DNA from: Staphylococcus sp. CAG:324
Lineage (GTDB): Bacteria > Bacillota_I > Bacilli_A > ML615J-28 > CAG-313
Reading direction: 5' to 3'
DNA length: 64,000 nt
Assembly: GCA_000433035.1 (NCBI GenBank)
Contig: FR890815.1
Coordinates: forward strand, 237,057 to 301,056
The notes under the pieces were generated by a model, which worked only from the letters and a program-made list of their open reading frames with translations, was not told where the DNA came from and searched no databases. Each line of letters starts with the position of its first letter. Positions within the stretch are counted from its first letter, which is position 1. Shown one piece after another: positions 9,304-18,702 of this stretch. A program made the translations under genes and the position numbers.

Positions 9304-12300
9304 ATGAAAATGAAAAAAATAATTAGTTTATCCATTGCAACATGTATTTTGTTTTTATCAATTTTTGGTTTATCTTCATGTGGAGATAGTAAAGGTAGTT
9401 CTCCAAAAATTGAAAATACAAGACCTACTTTTTCACAGATTTCTAATTTTAATTTAAATCAGTTAAAAAAATATGAAAATAATTTATATCAATCTCATCT
9501 TTTTGAAGCTGATGATGAAGTATGGGTGATTGTTGAATTAGAGGGGAAATCTTTAACAGAAGAATATCATGCTTGCAATTTTATGGGCTCATTAGCCGAA
9601 TTTGCTTTAACTAAAGATGGTGAAAATACCATTCATAGATTACTTACTATTCAAAGTAGAGTAAAAGAATTATTGGATGAAAATGAAATTGCCTATGAAT
9701 TTAAACATTCCTATACGACATTGTTAAATGGATTAGGTATAAAAGTTAAATATAAAGATATTCAAAAAATATCATCACTTGCAAAAGTAAAAGAAGTAGC
9801 AATTTCAGAATTATATAATATGCCACAAGAGGAATCATCATATGATGTTGCTTTAAAAGAAACCGGCATTCTTGCTACAAATAGTAATTATAAGGGTGAA
9901 GGAATGATAGTGGCTATTCTTGATACTGGTTTAGATACTAGTCATCAGGCTTTTCAAAAACAATTAACAGATGTTGCATTGACATATCAAAATATTGAAA
10001 GTATTAGTGAATTCTTATATCCTAATGTTGCCAATGGTGGTAACTATTATCAAGCTGAACAATTCTATAAGAGTTCAAAAATTCCTTATGGATTTGATTA
10101 TGCTGATATGGATGAATTTGTTGATCCCGATTATATGGCAGTTAACTACTATGGTCATGGTGCACATGGTACCCACGTTGCAGGAATCATTGCTGGTGAT
10201 GATGATCAAATCACTGGTGTTGCACCAAATGCCCAATTGGCAATTATGAAAGTTTTTTCAGATGGCACACCGGGAGCATATACAACTGATATCATAGCGG
10301 CTTTAGGAGATTGTGCTCTTCTTGGAGTAGACGCAATCAATATGTCACTTGGTTCTGCTAATGGTTTTACATCAGAAGGCGATGGAGGAGAATTTATTGA
10401 TGAAGTCTATGATTTATTAGGTTCCGTAGGTATTAGCGTTTGTGTGGCAGTTGGTAATGATGGTGAAGCAGGAGATGGTACTATCTATGGTAATGGTTTA
10501 AGTTCTAATCCTGATAATGGTTTGGTAGGTTCACCTTCTTCATATGATGCATCATTTGGAGTTGCTTCATCTAATGCAACTTTAAAGAATTATTTTGTAT
10601 CTGGTAATACGAATATGACCTTTAATTCAGCTGCGTTTGCGGCAACCTCAGAATCATATCCTTTTTATGAATATTTACCATTTGAAGAGGGAAATAAAAC
10701 ATTATCTTTACCATATGTTGTCATTCCAAATTATGGTGATTTAGAAGATTATGAAGGGTTAGATGTAGAAGGTAAAATTGCGGTTGTATCAAGAGGTTCA
10801 ACGTCATTTGAATATAAGTCACTAGTTGCAGCATATTATGGAGCTGTTGCTTGTGTCATTTATAATAATCAACCAGGTGAAATTATAGCATCTATTGAAG
10901 GAGAATTATATATTCCAACATGTACAGTAACAGTAGATTCTGGATCTGTTTTAACAAAGGTTAAGGAAGGAATTATTCATTTTAATATGGATAACAAAAT
11001 TTATGAAATGTCTAGTTTTTCTTCAATTGGTCCTCTTCCTAATCTCGAGTTAAAACCAGAAATTACTGCTCCAGGTGGAAACATTTATTCTTCAGTTCCT
11101 ACTATTACTCAAGATGAAAATGGTAATGAAATGTCATATGCATATTATAGTGGTACATCAATGGCAACACCTAATTTAGCAGGGGCAGCCTTACTTGTAA
11201 GACAGGCATTAAAGGAAAATTATCCACAAATGACTGAAACTGAACTTCAAGCAAGGGTATATCAAGTTTTAATGTCTACTGCAAGTATTATCAAAGATGA
11301 AAATGGTGTTCCCGCAACCCCACGTAAGCAAGGAGCAGGTTTAGTTAATATTGATGCCGCCTTAAATAGTAGTGTTTATTTAAGTGTTACTGGTACGGAT
11401 AGAACCAAATTGGAGTTAGGTGATGATCCAAGTCGTGATGGTATTTATTATATGACTTTCAATGTTGTCAATACTGGTTCAACAGATGTATCATATAATT
11501 TAGATAGCATTGTAATGACAGATAGCATAGATTATAATGGTCGCATTTTAGAAAAAGCTTATTTACTTGAAGCAAGTCAAAGAGATTATATAGTTGAAAA
11601 TGGAACGTATGAAGATGGAATATTAACAGTTGAGGCAAATTCAGTCGCAAAAGTTAAAGTAAGTATTTTCTTAACTGATGAAGATAAAACGTATTTAGAT
11701 AGCACTTTTGCAAATGGAATGTATGTAGAAGGGTATATTACTTTAGATTCGATTGATTCTAATATTGATCTTTCTATCCCATGGTTAGCATTTTATGGTG
11801 ATTGGGATGATGCTCCTATTTTTGATGCAACATATTATGATGATACGTATGAAATATATCCTACCATCCCATTAGGATTATATATTTCAGGAATGATGGG
11901 GTATCCATTTCCACTTGGTAGTTATGAGTTATTTATCTTACCAGACGGATATGAGGCACCGCTTGCATCAGCAGATAAAATAGCTTTAAATTATGAGGGG
12001 AATAATGTATTGTATTCTGTTTCTATTGGTCTTTTAAGAAGTGTGAAAGAATTAAGATATGAAATTGTTGATAAATATACACGTCAATCATATTTTAATG
12101 GTTATGCTACAAATGTAGGTAAAACATATCTAAATGATAGTGGTGCACTTGTTCCTACACAACATGAGTTACAAATTGAAATTCCTCAATTTCTAGTTGG
12201 TAGTAATCAAGAATTAGAAATTGTCATTACTGGAGTTCTAGATACAATTGATCAAAAAGAAGAATCTTTAGTTATTCCACTTACTCTAGATTATGAGGCA

Positions 12301-15300
12301 CCAACTTTATTAGATTCTAAAGTCTATGAAAAAGAGGGTAGAACTTATCTTGAATTTGAAGCATATGATAATCATTATTTATCCTATTTTGGTTTGCTTA
12401 CAGAATCAGAGGCTTATCCTGATGAATTTGAATTAATTTGTGATAATGCATTTCCAATTTATGATGAGGTTCGCGGGGGAAATACTGTTGTTACTGTTGA
12501 TATTACTGATTATAAGGACAAGATTTATAATCATAAATTAGCTCTTGCGATTGGTGATTATGCCTTAAATGAAAGTGGTTATTTAATTGAAGCATATGAA
12601 GAATTTATAACTGGTTCTACTTCCACTCAAGATTTAAATAAAACTAGTTATGAAGAGACTAAAACAGATCAAGTTGTAACAACGCTTAATATAAACTATA
12701 TGAACGCAACACCTAATCAAGCAACTACTGCAGAGGGTATTGAGAACACAGGGGAAGAGTTTGTTATTGTTGATGAAACATTATATTATTATAATGGTAC
12801 AGGAGGAGAGGTTGTTATACCTGATGGTATCAAAGTAATTGCTAATGATGTATTTAGAAAAGATAACAATATAACAAAAATTGTATTCCCAGAAGGAGTA
12901 ACTACCATTGGTTCTGGTGTTGCTAGAGCTGCTATGTCATTAAAGGAAGTAATTTTCCCTACAACGCTTGAAACAATTGGTGAAGAAGCGTTTGCCTTAT
13001 GTTTTAGTTTAGAAAAAGCAGATCTTGCTACAACAAGTTTAAGTTCAGTTGGTTTTATGACTTTTTCATATTGTATATCTTTGAAAGAAGTGACTTTGCC
13101 ATTCACACCAAATGATGCTGATGGCAATATGACATACTTGCAAATGGGATATGAAGCCTTTACGCACTTACATTCATTGGAAAAATTAACAGTTTATTCA
13201 AATATTGCATATATGGCCAATGCATTTTATGATGTTCCTGCTTTAAAAGAAGCCAATTTTTATGGTTATCTTGGCAATGTAAATGAATTTACGCTATCTG
13301 CTGCTAAAGAATTGACTATACTTAATTTCTATGGTGATATTGGACAATTTGGTGAAACAACCATTGAAGATTGGGGCTTTATGGTGATGAGAGAAGATTC
13401 CGCAACTTGTGCTGATTTACCAAAATTAAAAGAAGTTCATTTTTATGGCAATGTTGATACTATTGGAGGTTTTGCCTTTAGTATGTGTCCACTATTAGAA
13501 AGCGTCGTATTTCATAAAAATTTAAATAAAATTGAAGCATACGTTTCAGCAGATTCGACAAAATTACTTAAATATACTGCTTCTGATGATAATGAATATT
13601 TAGTAAATGGTGAATGTGGAGTAATGTACAATAAGGAAATGACAAAATTATTTACTCCATCTTGTTGGGACTATGATGGTGAGTATGTTTTACCAGAAAC
13701 GATTACAGAGCTTAATGAATCAGCATTTGGTCAAGCAGAAACAGCAATTCGTTCGGTTGTTATTGTTAGTTTAATAACCGAAGAAGGTGTGCAAACCACT
13801 GCTAATAAATCGTATGGTACATGCAAATTAGAAAAACCATTGCTCAAAAAAATTACTTTACATGATCAAATTACAGAGTTTCCAATTGCGATGATGTTTG
13901 GCTTAACTAATGCACAATTAGAGTATAGTGGTACTATTACCAATATTGGTCGCCGTGCTTTAAATCATACAGATGTTCGTGAACTTGTCTTTACTGAAGA
14001 TTTGTTAACAGTGGGTGCATATGCTTTTAGTAGTTGTGATAAACTAACAAAAATTGTTTTACCAGATAATGTAGAATTTTTAAGTGAAGAAGGTGGGGTA
14101 AGTGAAGATGCCTTTAGTAATATGTTTACCGGTTGTACATCGCTTGTCGAATTTAGAATTCCATCAACCATTACTACCCTTTACTATGGAGTTTTTGAGG
14201 GATGTACATCGCTTGAAACAATTGATTTAAATAATGTTACGCGAATTTCTCAAGGAAGAAATAGTTTTAAAGATTGCACATCTCTTAAAAATATGATAGG
14301 AATTGAAAAAGTTGAGTATATTGGTGAAGGATCATTCAATAATTGTACATCACTTACTACCCTTAATCTTAGTAATTGTTATGAAATTGGTGAAGATGCT
14401 TTTAATAATTGTATATCTGTTGAAAGTCTTACTTTATCCACTTCTCTAACTACGCTTGGTAGTTTTGCTTTTGCTAATTGTACATCTTTAAAAGAAGTAG
14501 TGATACCTAATGGCGTTGAAGGAATTGATGTTGCAAGTTCATTTGTTGGCTGTACTGGTTTAGAAAATTTTGAAATTCATAATTTGGATTATGATTCATT
14601 TGATGGTATTGTATATTCAAAAGATTTGAGTGAATTGGTACTATTTCCAGCAGGTAAATTGTTAGATACATATAAAGTTTTAGAACAAACAATAAGAATT
14701 GGAGATTATGCTTTTGCTTCTAATAAATATTTAATGAATATTGATCTTACAAATGTAGAAGAAATTGGGAATAATAGTTTTGAAAAAGCGAATGTTATAG
14801 CAGTAAAAGCAGTTAATTTAAAATATGTATATCCGCAAGCTTTTAAGGATGCTACTAATCTAGTTAAGATAGATTTAAATATGATTGAAGAATTAGGGTT
14901 TAAAGCTTTTGCTAATACAGGATTAGAAGAAGTAATAATGCCAAATCATTTAACGTATATTGAAGAACAAGTATTTGCTAATTGTGATCATTTAAGAAGA
15001 GTTGTTATTAGCAATGATTGTTGTAATTTTGACTATTCAAATATTTTCTATCAAAGTTATCATATTGAAGAAATTGTTGTAGAGGATCTTAATAAATATT
15101 ATTTATATGAAAATGGAGTATTGTATAATTCCACTAAGACGGTTCTTTATGCCTATAATGATAAATCAAGTTCTGAATTTGTTATTCCGGAAGGGGTAGA
15201 AAAGATAGCACTCAATACCTTCTATCAAAATACTACTTTAGAAAAAGTTGTTTTACCATCCACATTAAAGGCCATTGGTGACAAAGCATTCTATGGCTGT

Positions 15301-15516
15301 ACATCATTAAAAACATTCGTTTTCTTAAGTGATACAGCACCTGCTCTTGAAGGTTTATATCAAGAAGGAATGCTATATCCATATGCTAATTTTGTTGATT
15401 ACATTGAATTAGTTCCAGAAAATGGTTTAGAAGTTACCATCTATTATAATGGTGATGAAAGTTATCAAACAATCATTTGGCAAAGTTATTTCAAAAATTA
15501 TGAGGTTATAGAGTAA
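9304..15516 (+). CDS. Giant surface subtilisin-like (S8) protease with BspA-type LRR region
   Basis: Lipoprotein of 2070 residues (lipobox LSSC). The ATG at 9304 was chosen because GGGAGG lies 7 bp upstream; the in-frame TTG at 9283 is inside the previous gene. An inhibitor-I9-like propeptide region precedes the S8 catalytic domain. The triad is intact: Asp207 (ILDTGLD), His288 (HGTHVAG) and Ser619 (SGTSMATP), with the oxyanion Asn in AVGNDG. A protease-associated (PA) domain is inserted between His and Ser, as in lactocepin and C5a-peptidase-type enzymes. Fn3-like domains follow up to about residue 1130. Residues of about 1158-2060 are an array of more than 20 BspA-type LRR_5 repeats (motifs such as FANCTSLKEVVIP). 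It probably degrades extracellular protein while the LRR array binds a ligand; the substrate is unknown. Confidence 0.92.
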   Translation: MKMKKIISLSIATCILFLSIFGLSSCGDSKGSSPKIENTRPTFSQISNFNLNQLKKYENNLYQSHLFEADDEVWVIVELEGKSLTEEYHACNFMGSLAEFALTKDGENTIHRLLTIQSRVKELLDENEIAYEFKHSYTTLLNGLGIKVKYKDIQKISSLAKVKEVAISELYNMPQEESSYDVALKETGILATNSNYKGEGMIVAILDTGLDTSHQAFQKQLTDVALTYQNIESISEFLYPNVANGGNYYQAEQFYKSSKIPYGFDYADMDEFVDPDYMAVNYYGHGAHGTHVAGIIAGDDDQITGVAPNAQLAIMKVFSDGTPGAYTTDIIAALGDCALLGVDAINMSLGSANGFTSEGDGGEFIDEVYDLLGSVGISVCVAVGNDGEAGDGTIYGNGLSSNPDNGLVGSPSSYDASFGVASSNATLKNYFVSGNTNMTFNSAAFAATSESYPFYEYLPFEEGNKTLSLPYVVIPNYGDLEDYEGLDVEGKIAVVSRGSTSFEYKSLVAAYYGAVACVIYNNQPGEIIASIEGELYIPTCTVTVDSGSVLTKVKEGIIHFNMDNKIYEMSSFSSIGPLPNLELKPEITAPGGNIYSSVPTITQDENGNEMSYAYYSGTSMATPNLAGAALLVRQALKENYPQMTETELQARVYQVLMSTASIIKDENGVPATPRKQGAGLVNIDAALNSSVYLSVTGTDRTKLELGDDPSRDGIYYMTFNVVNTGSTDVSYNLDSIVMTDSIDYNGRILEKAYLLEASQRDYIVENGTYEDGILTVEANSVAKVKVSIFLTDEDKTYLDSTFANGMYVEGYITLDSIDSNIDLSIPWLAFYGDWDDAPIFDATYYDDTYEIYPTIPLGLYISGMMGYPFPLGSYELFILPDGYEAPLASADKIALNYEGNNVLYSVSIGLLRSVKELRYEIVDKYTRQSYFNGYATNVGKTYLNDSGALVPTQHELQIEIPQFLVGSNQELEIVITGVLDTIDQKEESLVIPLTLDYEAPTLLDSKVYEKEGRTYLEFEAYDNHYLSYFGLLTESEAYPDEFELICDNAFPIYDEVRGGNTVVTVDITDYKDKIYNHKLALAIGDYALNESGYLIEAYEEFITGSTSTQDLNKTSYEETKTDQVVTTLNINYMNATPNQATTAEGIENTGEEFVIVDETLYYYNGTGGEVVIPDGIKVIANDVFRKDNNITKIVFPEGVTTIGSGVARAAMSLKEVIFPTTLETIGEEAFALCFSLEKADLATTSLSSVGFMTFSYCISLKEVTLPFTPNDADGNMTYLQMGYEAFTHLHSLEKLTVYSNIAYMANAFYDVPALKEANFYGYLGNVNEFTLSAAKELTILNFYGDIGQFGETTIEDWGFMVMREDSATCADLPKLKEVHFYGNVDTIGGFAFSMCPLLESVVFHKNLNKIEAYVSADSTKLLKYTASDDNEYLVNGECGVMYNKEMTKLFTPSCWDYDGEYVLPETITELNESAFGQAETAIRSVVIVSLITEEGVQTTANKSYGTCKLEKPLLKKITLHDQITEFPIAMMFGLTNAQLEYSGTITNIGRRALNHTDVRELVFTEDLLTVGAYAFSSCDKLTKIVLPDNVEFLSEEGGVSEDAFSNMFTGCTSLVEFRIPSTITTLYYGVFEGCTSLETIDLNNVTRISQGRNSFKDCTSLKNMIGIEKVEYIGEGSFNNCTSLTTLNLSNCYEIGEDAFNNCISVESLTLSTSLTTLGSFAFANCTSLKEVVIPNGVEGIDVASSFVGCTGLENFEIHNLDYDSFDGIVYSKDLSELVLFPAGKLLDTYKVLEQTIRIGDYAFASNKYLMNIDLTNVEEIGNNSFEKANVIAVKAVNLKYVYPQAFKDATNLVKIDLNMIEELGFKAFANTGLEEVIMPNHLTYIEEQVFANCDHLRRVVISNDCCNFDYSNIFYQSYHIEEIVVEDLNKYYLYENGVLYNSTKTVLYAYNDKSSSEFVIPEGVEKIALNTFYQNTTLEKVVLPSTLKAIGDKAFYGCTSLKTFVFLSDTAPALEGLYQEGMLYPYANFVDYIELVPENGLEVTIYYNGDESYQTIIWQSYFKNYEVIE

Positions 15517-15552
15517 AAGTTTAAAAAATAATCATATATTTAAATAAAATAA

Positions 15553-15597
15553 AAAACTTGGGTTTTATTAAAACATAGAACCCAAGTTTTAATTTTT
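15553..15597 (+). terminator. Terminator after the subtilase
   Basis: A 12-bp stem, AAAACTTGGGTT (15553-15564) with AACCCAAGTTTT (15579-15590), followed by an AATTTTT run. Confidence 0.9.
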
Positions 15598-15715
15598 ATC
15601 ATTTCATATATCCTTTTTTATATATCTATATATAAAAAATACATTTAACAAATAATAGAATAAATAGTATGATAATATAGTGATATTGTCAAAATTTTAA
15701 ATTTTAGGAGGAAAT

Positions 15716-18448
15716 ATGAAAAAAATTTTTACTAAAGTATTCTTACTTTTCTTAGTAACTATTTTCTCTTTTACATTTATAAGCTGTAAAAAAAGAAATT
15801 TAGGAACTTATTATGAAGTAAAATATGAAGTCAACAATCAAGAATATGCAAAATATTTTGTTGAAGAAGGAAAACTAGCAACAGCAATTATTGCGCCAAC
15901 AGTTGAGGGAAAAGAATTTGTGTTTTGGATGTTAGATAATTCTGAATATGATTTTAGCAAACCAGTAAATTCAAATCTTACGCTTGTTGCATCTTATAAA
16001 GATGAAGAAGCAGATGGTGAAATCCCCAATGCGGTAAAAACACAATTAGAAAAAATCGTTGCAGGAGCAGAATATGCAAAAGTATCAATAACAGCAACCG
16101 AAAACTTAAAGGCTGAATATAAAGCAGTAAAAGATGGTAAAGAAGTAAGTATTTATTATCTTGAAAAGGCTAATGTTTTTACTACTGTAAAACTATATGT
16201 AGGAATAGATGAAGATGGAAAGATTGTAAATATGGTTACAACACAAAGTGATACTTTAGGTAAAGGGGAAAGCTTTAATGGTTCATCAATGGGATTAAAC
16301 GGTGCTACTAGCACAACTATAGATGATTCATTCGTTGTTGTTTCTGGTGCAACCATTTCAAGCAACACAGTTAAAGACTTAATTACAATTGCATTTGATA
16401 AATTTGCAACTGATCATAGTGGTCCAGTTAATCCAGATGAGATTTCTGATGAAGTAAAAACACAATTAGAAAAAATTGTTGCAGGAGCAGAATATACAAA
16501 AGTATCAATAACAGCAACCGAAAACTTAAAGGCTGAATATAAAGCAGTAAAAGATGGTAAAGAAGTAAGTATTTATTATCTTGAAAAGGCTAATGTTTTT
16601 ACTACTGTAAAACTATATGTAGGAATAGATGAAGATGGAAAGATTGTAAATATGGTTACAACACAAAGTGATACTTTAGGTAAAGGGGAAAGCTTTAATG
16701 GTTCATCAATGGGATTAAACGGTGCTACTAGCACAACTATAGATGATTCATTCGTTGTTGTTTCTGGTGCAACTATTTCAAGCAACACAGTTAAAGATTT
16801 AATTACAATTGCATTTGATAAATTTATGAATGATAATCCAGATTTATTTCCAGTTAAAACTTTAACTGTAACTTTTGATTCTAATGGAGGTACTCTTGTA
16901 AAAGAGATTGAAGTAAAGTCTGGCTCAACATTTGTTAGACCAAATGACCCAACGCGTTCATTGTATCATTTTGTAGGGTGGTATTTCAATGATCAACCAT
17001 ATGATTTTACAAAACCTGTAACTTCTAATATTACTTTAGTTGCAAAATGGGTTAGTGTTTTTCAATTTGATAGTAAGACACAAACAATTGTTGATGCCAC
17101 TGATTTAGCTGGTGATATCGAAATTCCTGCTAAAATTAATGGTGTAGAAGTGAAAGCTTTAGGAGAAAATTTATTTAAAAACAATAAAACGATTACAAGT
17201 GTTATTATTCCTGAGGGAATTGAAAATATTGCATTTAGTGCTTTTGAAGGTTGTAGCAATCTAAAAACAGTTACTTTTCTTGGTACTGATAGTAGTGACC
17301 CTTTAACTTTTGGAATCAATGTCTTTAAAGATTGTACTGCTTTAAATAGTATTAGTTTACCAGCGAATGCAACTGCTATTGCAACTTCAATGTTTGAAGG
17401 ATGTACCTCTTTAATTCAATTACCAATTCATGGTGTTCTTGATCATATTGGTACATCAGCATTTAAAAATTGTGTTCAACTTGCGGCAATAAGTTTACCA
17501 GAAGGGGTTAAATCAATTGAATCAAATGCCTTTGAAAATTGTCAATCATTAATTGCTATATCCTTTCCGTCAACATTAACAAAAATTAGTGAAGAGGCAT
17601 TTAAAAATTGTAGTCAAATCGTTTCATTATATATTCCTCAAGGTGTAACCAATATTAATTTAAATGCATTTTTAGGATGTGAGAAATTAGTTTCTATCAA
17701 TGTGAGTGCTGATAATAAAAGTTATGCAAGTGTGAATGGGGCATTATATAATAAATCTTTGACAACATTATATCTTGTACCAGATAAAAATTTAACAACC
17801 TTTGAAGTCAAGAATACCGTTACATCCATTCAAGTCAATGCGTTAGCAAATTTAATAAAACTTGAAAGCATTACTGTTGAAGATGGTTCAAGCAAATATC
17901 AAGTATACAATAATGTTTTATATTCAACAACAACAACGAGTGGCAAAACGACAACTAAACTTGAATTTATTCCTGCGAAATATTCGCAAGCTGTAACACT
18001 ACTTGCCAATACAAAGGATTTGGCTGCAAATGTATTTGCGAATTGTCCAAATATAACAGAAATTATAATTGAAGATGGAAATGAGTTCTTCTTTGAAATT
18101 GATCATTTAATTTATCGTAAGGCAAGTGCAACTTCAACATATTATACTTTAGTTGTTGCCAATCGTAATTTTAATGGTGTGGCTACTATTTTAAAAGATA
18201 CTACGGGAACTTTGTCTTCCATTGATGCAAGTGCATTTATTGACACTACATTATCGGGCATTCGTTTTACAACATCAGCACATATTACATATGTAAGTGA
18301 TACATTATTTGATAAAGTGCCTGAAGGATTTAAAGTATATATTCCAAATGGCCAAACTAATTATTTTGTTGGTATGTATAATACAAAATGGAGTGCTGCA
18401 TTTAAAGCTTTAGTTTCAACTATGATTGTTGAAGATGAAGCACAATAA
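15716..18448 (+). CDS. Flavin-binding lipoprotein: two FMN_bind domains, InlB repeats and LRRs
   Basis: Protein of 910 residues behind a TAGGAGGA ribosome site. Signal peptide with lipobox FISC (Cys24). A short InlB-like repeat covers about 33-98. Two nearly identical FMN_bind domains follow at about residues 107-230 and 247-370. Each ends in VSGATISSNT; the Thr of SGAT (Thr213 and Thr353) is the residue that ApbE-type transferases link to FMN in this family. Then come a second InlB repeat (about 380-445) and BspA-type LRRs (about 445-880). Surface lipoproteins with two FMN_bind domains, such as PplA of Listeria, take part in extracellular electron transfer; that role here is inference, and no ApbE or NDH gene is in the window. 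The fusion to LRRs is unusual. The gene is a separate unit with its own terminator. Confidence 0.85.
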   Translation: MKKIFTKVFLLFLVTIFSFTFISCKKRNLGTYYEVKYEVNNQEYAKYFVEEGKLATAIIAPTVEGKEFVFWMLDNSEYDFSKPVNSNLTLVASYKDEEADGEIPNAVKTQLEKIVAGAEYAKVSITATENLKAEYKAVKDGKEVSIYYLEKANVFTTVKLYVGIDEDGKIVNMVTTQSDTLGKGESFNGSSMGLNGATSTTIDDSFVVVSGATISSNTVKDLITIAFDKFATDHSGPVNPDEISDEVKTQLEKIVAGAEYTKVSITATENLKAEYKAVKDGKEVSIYYLEKANVFTTVKLYVGIDEDGKIVNMVTTQSDTLGKGESFNGSSMGLNGATSTTIDDSFVVVSGATISSNTVKDLITIAFDKFMNDNPDLFPVKTLTVTFDSNGGTLVKEIEVKSGSTFVRPNDPTRSLYHFVGWYFNDQPYDFTKPVTSNITLVAKWVSVFQFDSKTQTIVDATDLAGDIEIPAKINGVEVKALGENLFKNNKTITSVIIPEGIENIAFSAFEGCSNLKTVTFLGTDSSDPLTFGINVFKDCTALNSISLPANATAIATSMFEGCTSLIQLPIHGVLDHIGTSAFKNCVQLAAISLPEGVKSIESNAFENCQSLIAISFPSTLTKISEEAFKNCSQIVSLYIPQGVTNINLNAFLGCEKLVSINVSADNKSYASVNGALYNKSLTTLYLVPDKNLTTFEVKNTVTSIQVNALANLIKLESITVEDGSSKYQVYNNVLYSTTTTSGKTTTKLEFIPAKYSQAVTLLANTKDLAANVFANCPNITEIIIEDGNEFFFEIDHLIYRKASATSTYYTLVVANRNFNGVATILKDTTGTLSSIDASAFIDTTLSGIRFTTSAHITYVSDTLFDKVPEGFKVYIPNGQTNYFVGMYNTKWSAAFKALVSTMIVEDEAQ
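16034..16405 (+). repeat. Tandem repeat copy 1 (FMN_bind module)
   Basis: A 372-bp unit repeated exactly 420 bp downstream (16454-16825). I count four mismatches: three are synonymous and one changes Ala to Thr. The spacer between copies is 48 bp and keeps the frame. Confidence 0.95.
16454..16825 (+). repeat. Tandem repeat copy 2 (FMN_bind module)
   Basis: Second copy of the 372-bp unit. It differs from copy 1 at only four bases (near 16477, 16495, 16774 and 16798), so the duplication is recent or kept uniform by gene conversion. Confidence 0.95.
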
Positions 18449-18461
18449 GTTTGAATAATTC

Positions 18462-18493
18462 AAAGCTTACTAGATTTCTAGTAAGCTTTTTGT
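18462..18493 (+). terminator. Terminator after the flavin-binding lipoprotein
   Basis: A perfect 12-bp stem, AAAGCTTACTAG (18462-18473) with CTAGTAAGCTTT (18478-18489), a 4-base loop and a T run. Confidence 0.93.
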
Positions 18494-18633
18494 TAGGAAA
18501 AATTCATTTAAATTAAATAGGATACTATATTAAATTTTGACAGTCTTCTATTTGTTTTTTTATATTTTTACAAAGAAAAATAATTTAAATAAAAGTGAAT
18601 AAAAAACAAAATCATCTTCCTTTACTTTAAAAG

Positions 18634-18647
18634 TGCAAACGCTTGCA
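18634..18647 (+). promoter_or_regulatory. cre-like operator candidate upstream of the amidase lipoprotein
   Basis: TGCAAACGCTTGCA is a near-perfect palindrome centred on CG and fits the CcpA/LacI-family consensus TGNAANCGNNNNCA. It lies 56 bp before the ATG at 18703. It suggests catabolite or sugar-responsive control. By motif only. Confidence 0.5.
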
Positions 18648-18702
18648 AAAAAAAATTCTCAGTGATATAATTAAATATCTTTTTATGAAAGGAAGAGGAG
18701 AA

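Noticed and set aside
16034..16825. Tandem repeat as part of a mobile element or CRISPR-like array
   Set aside because: Only two long units, in frame inside a single protein domain pair, with no spacers or terminal repeats.
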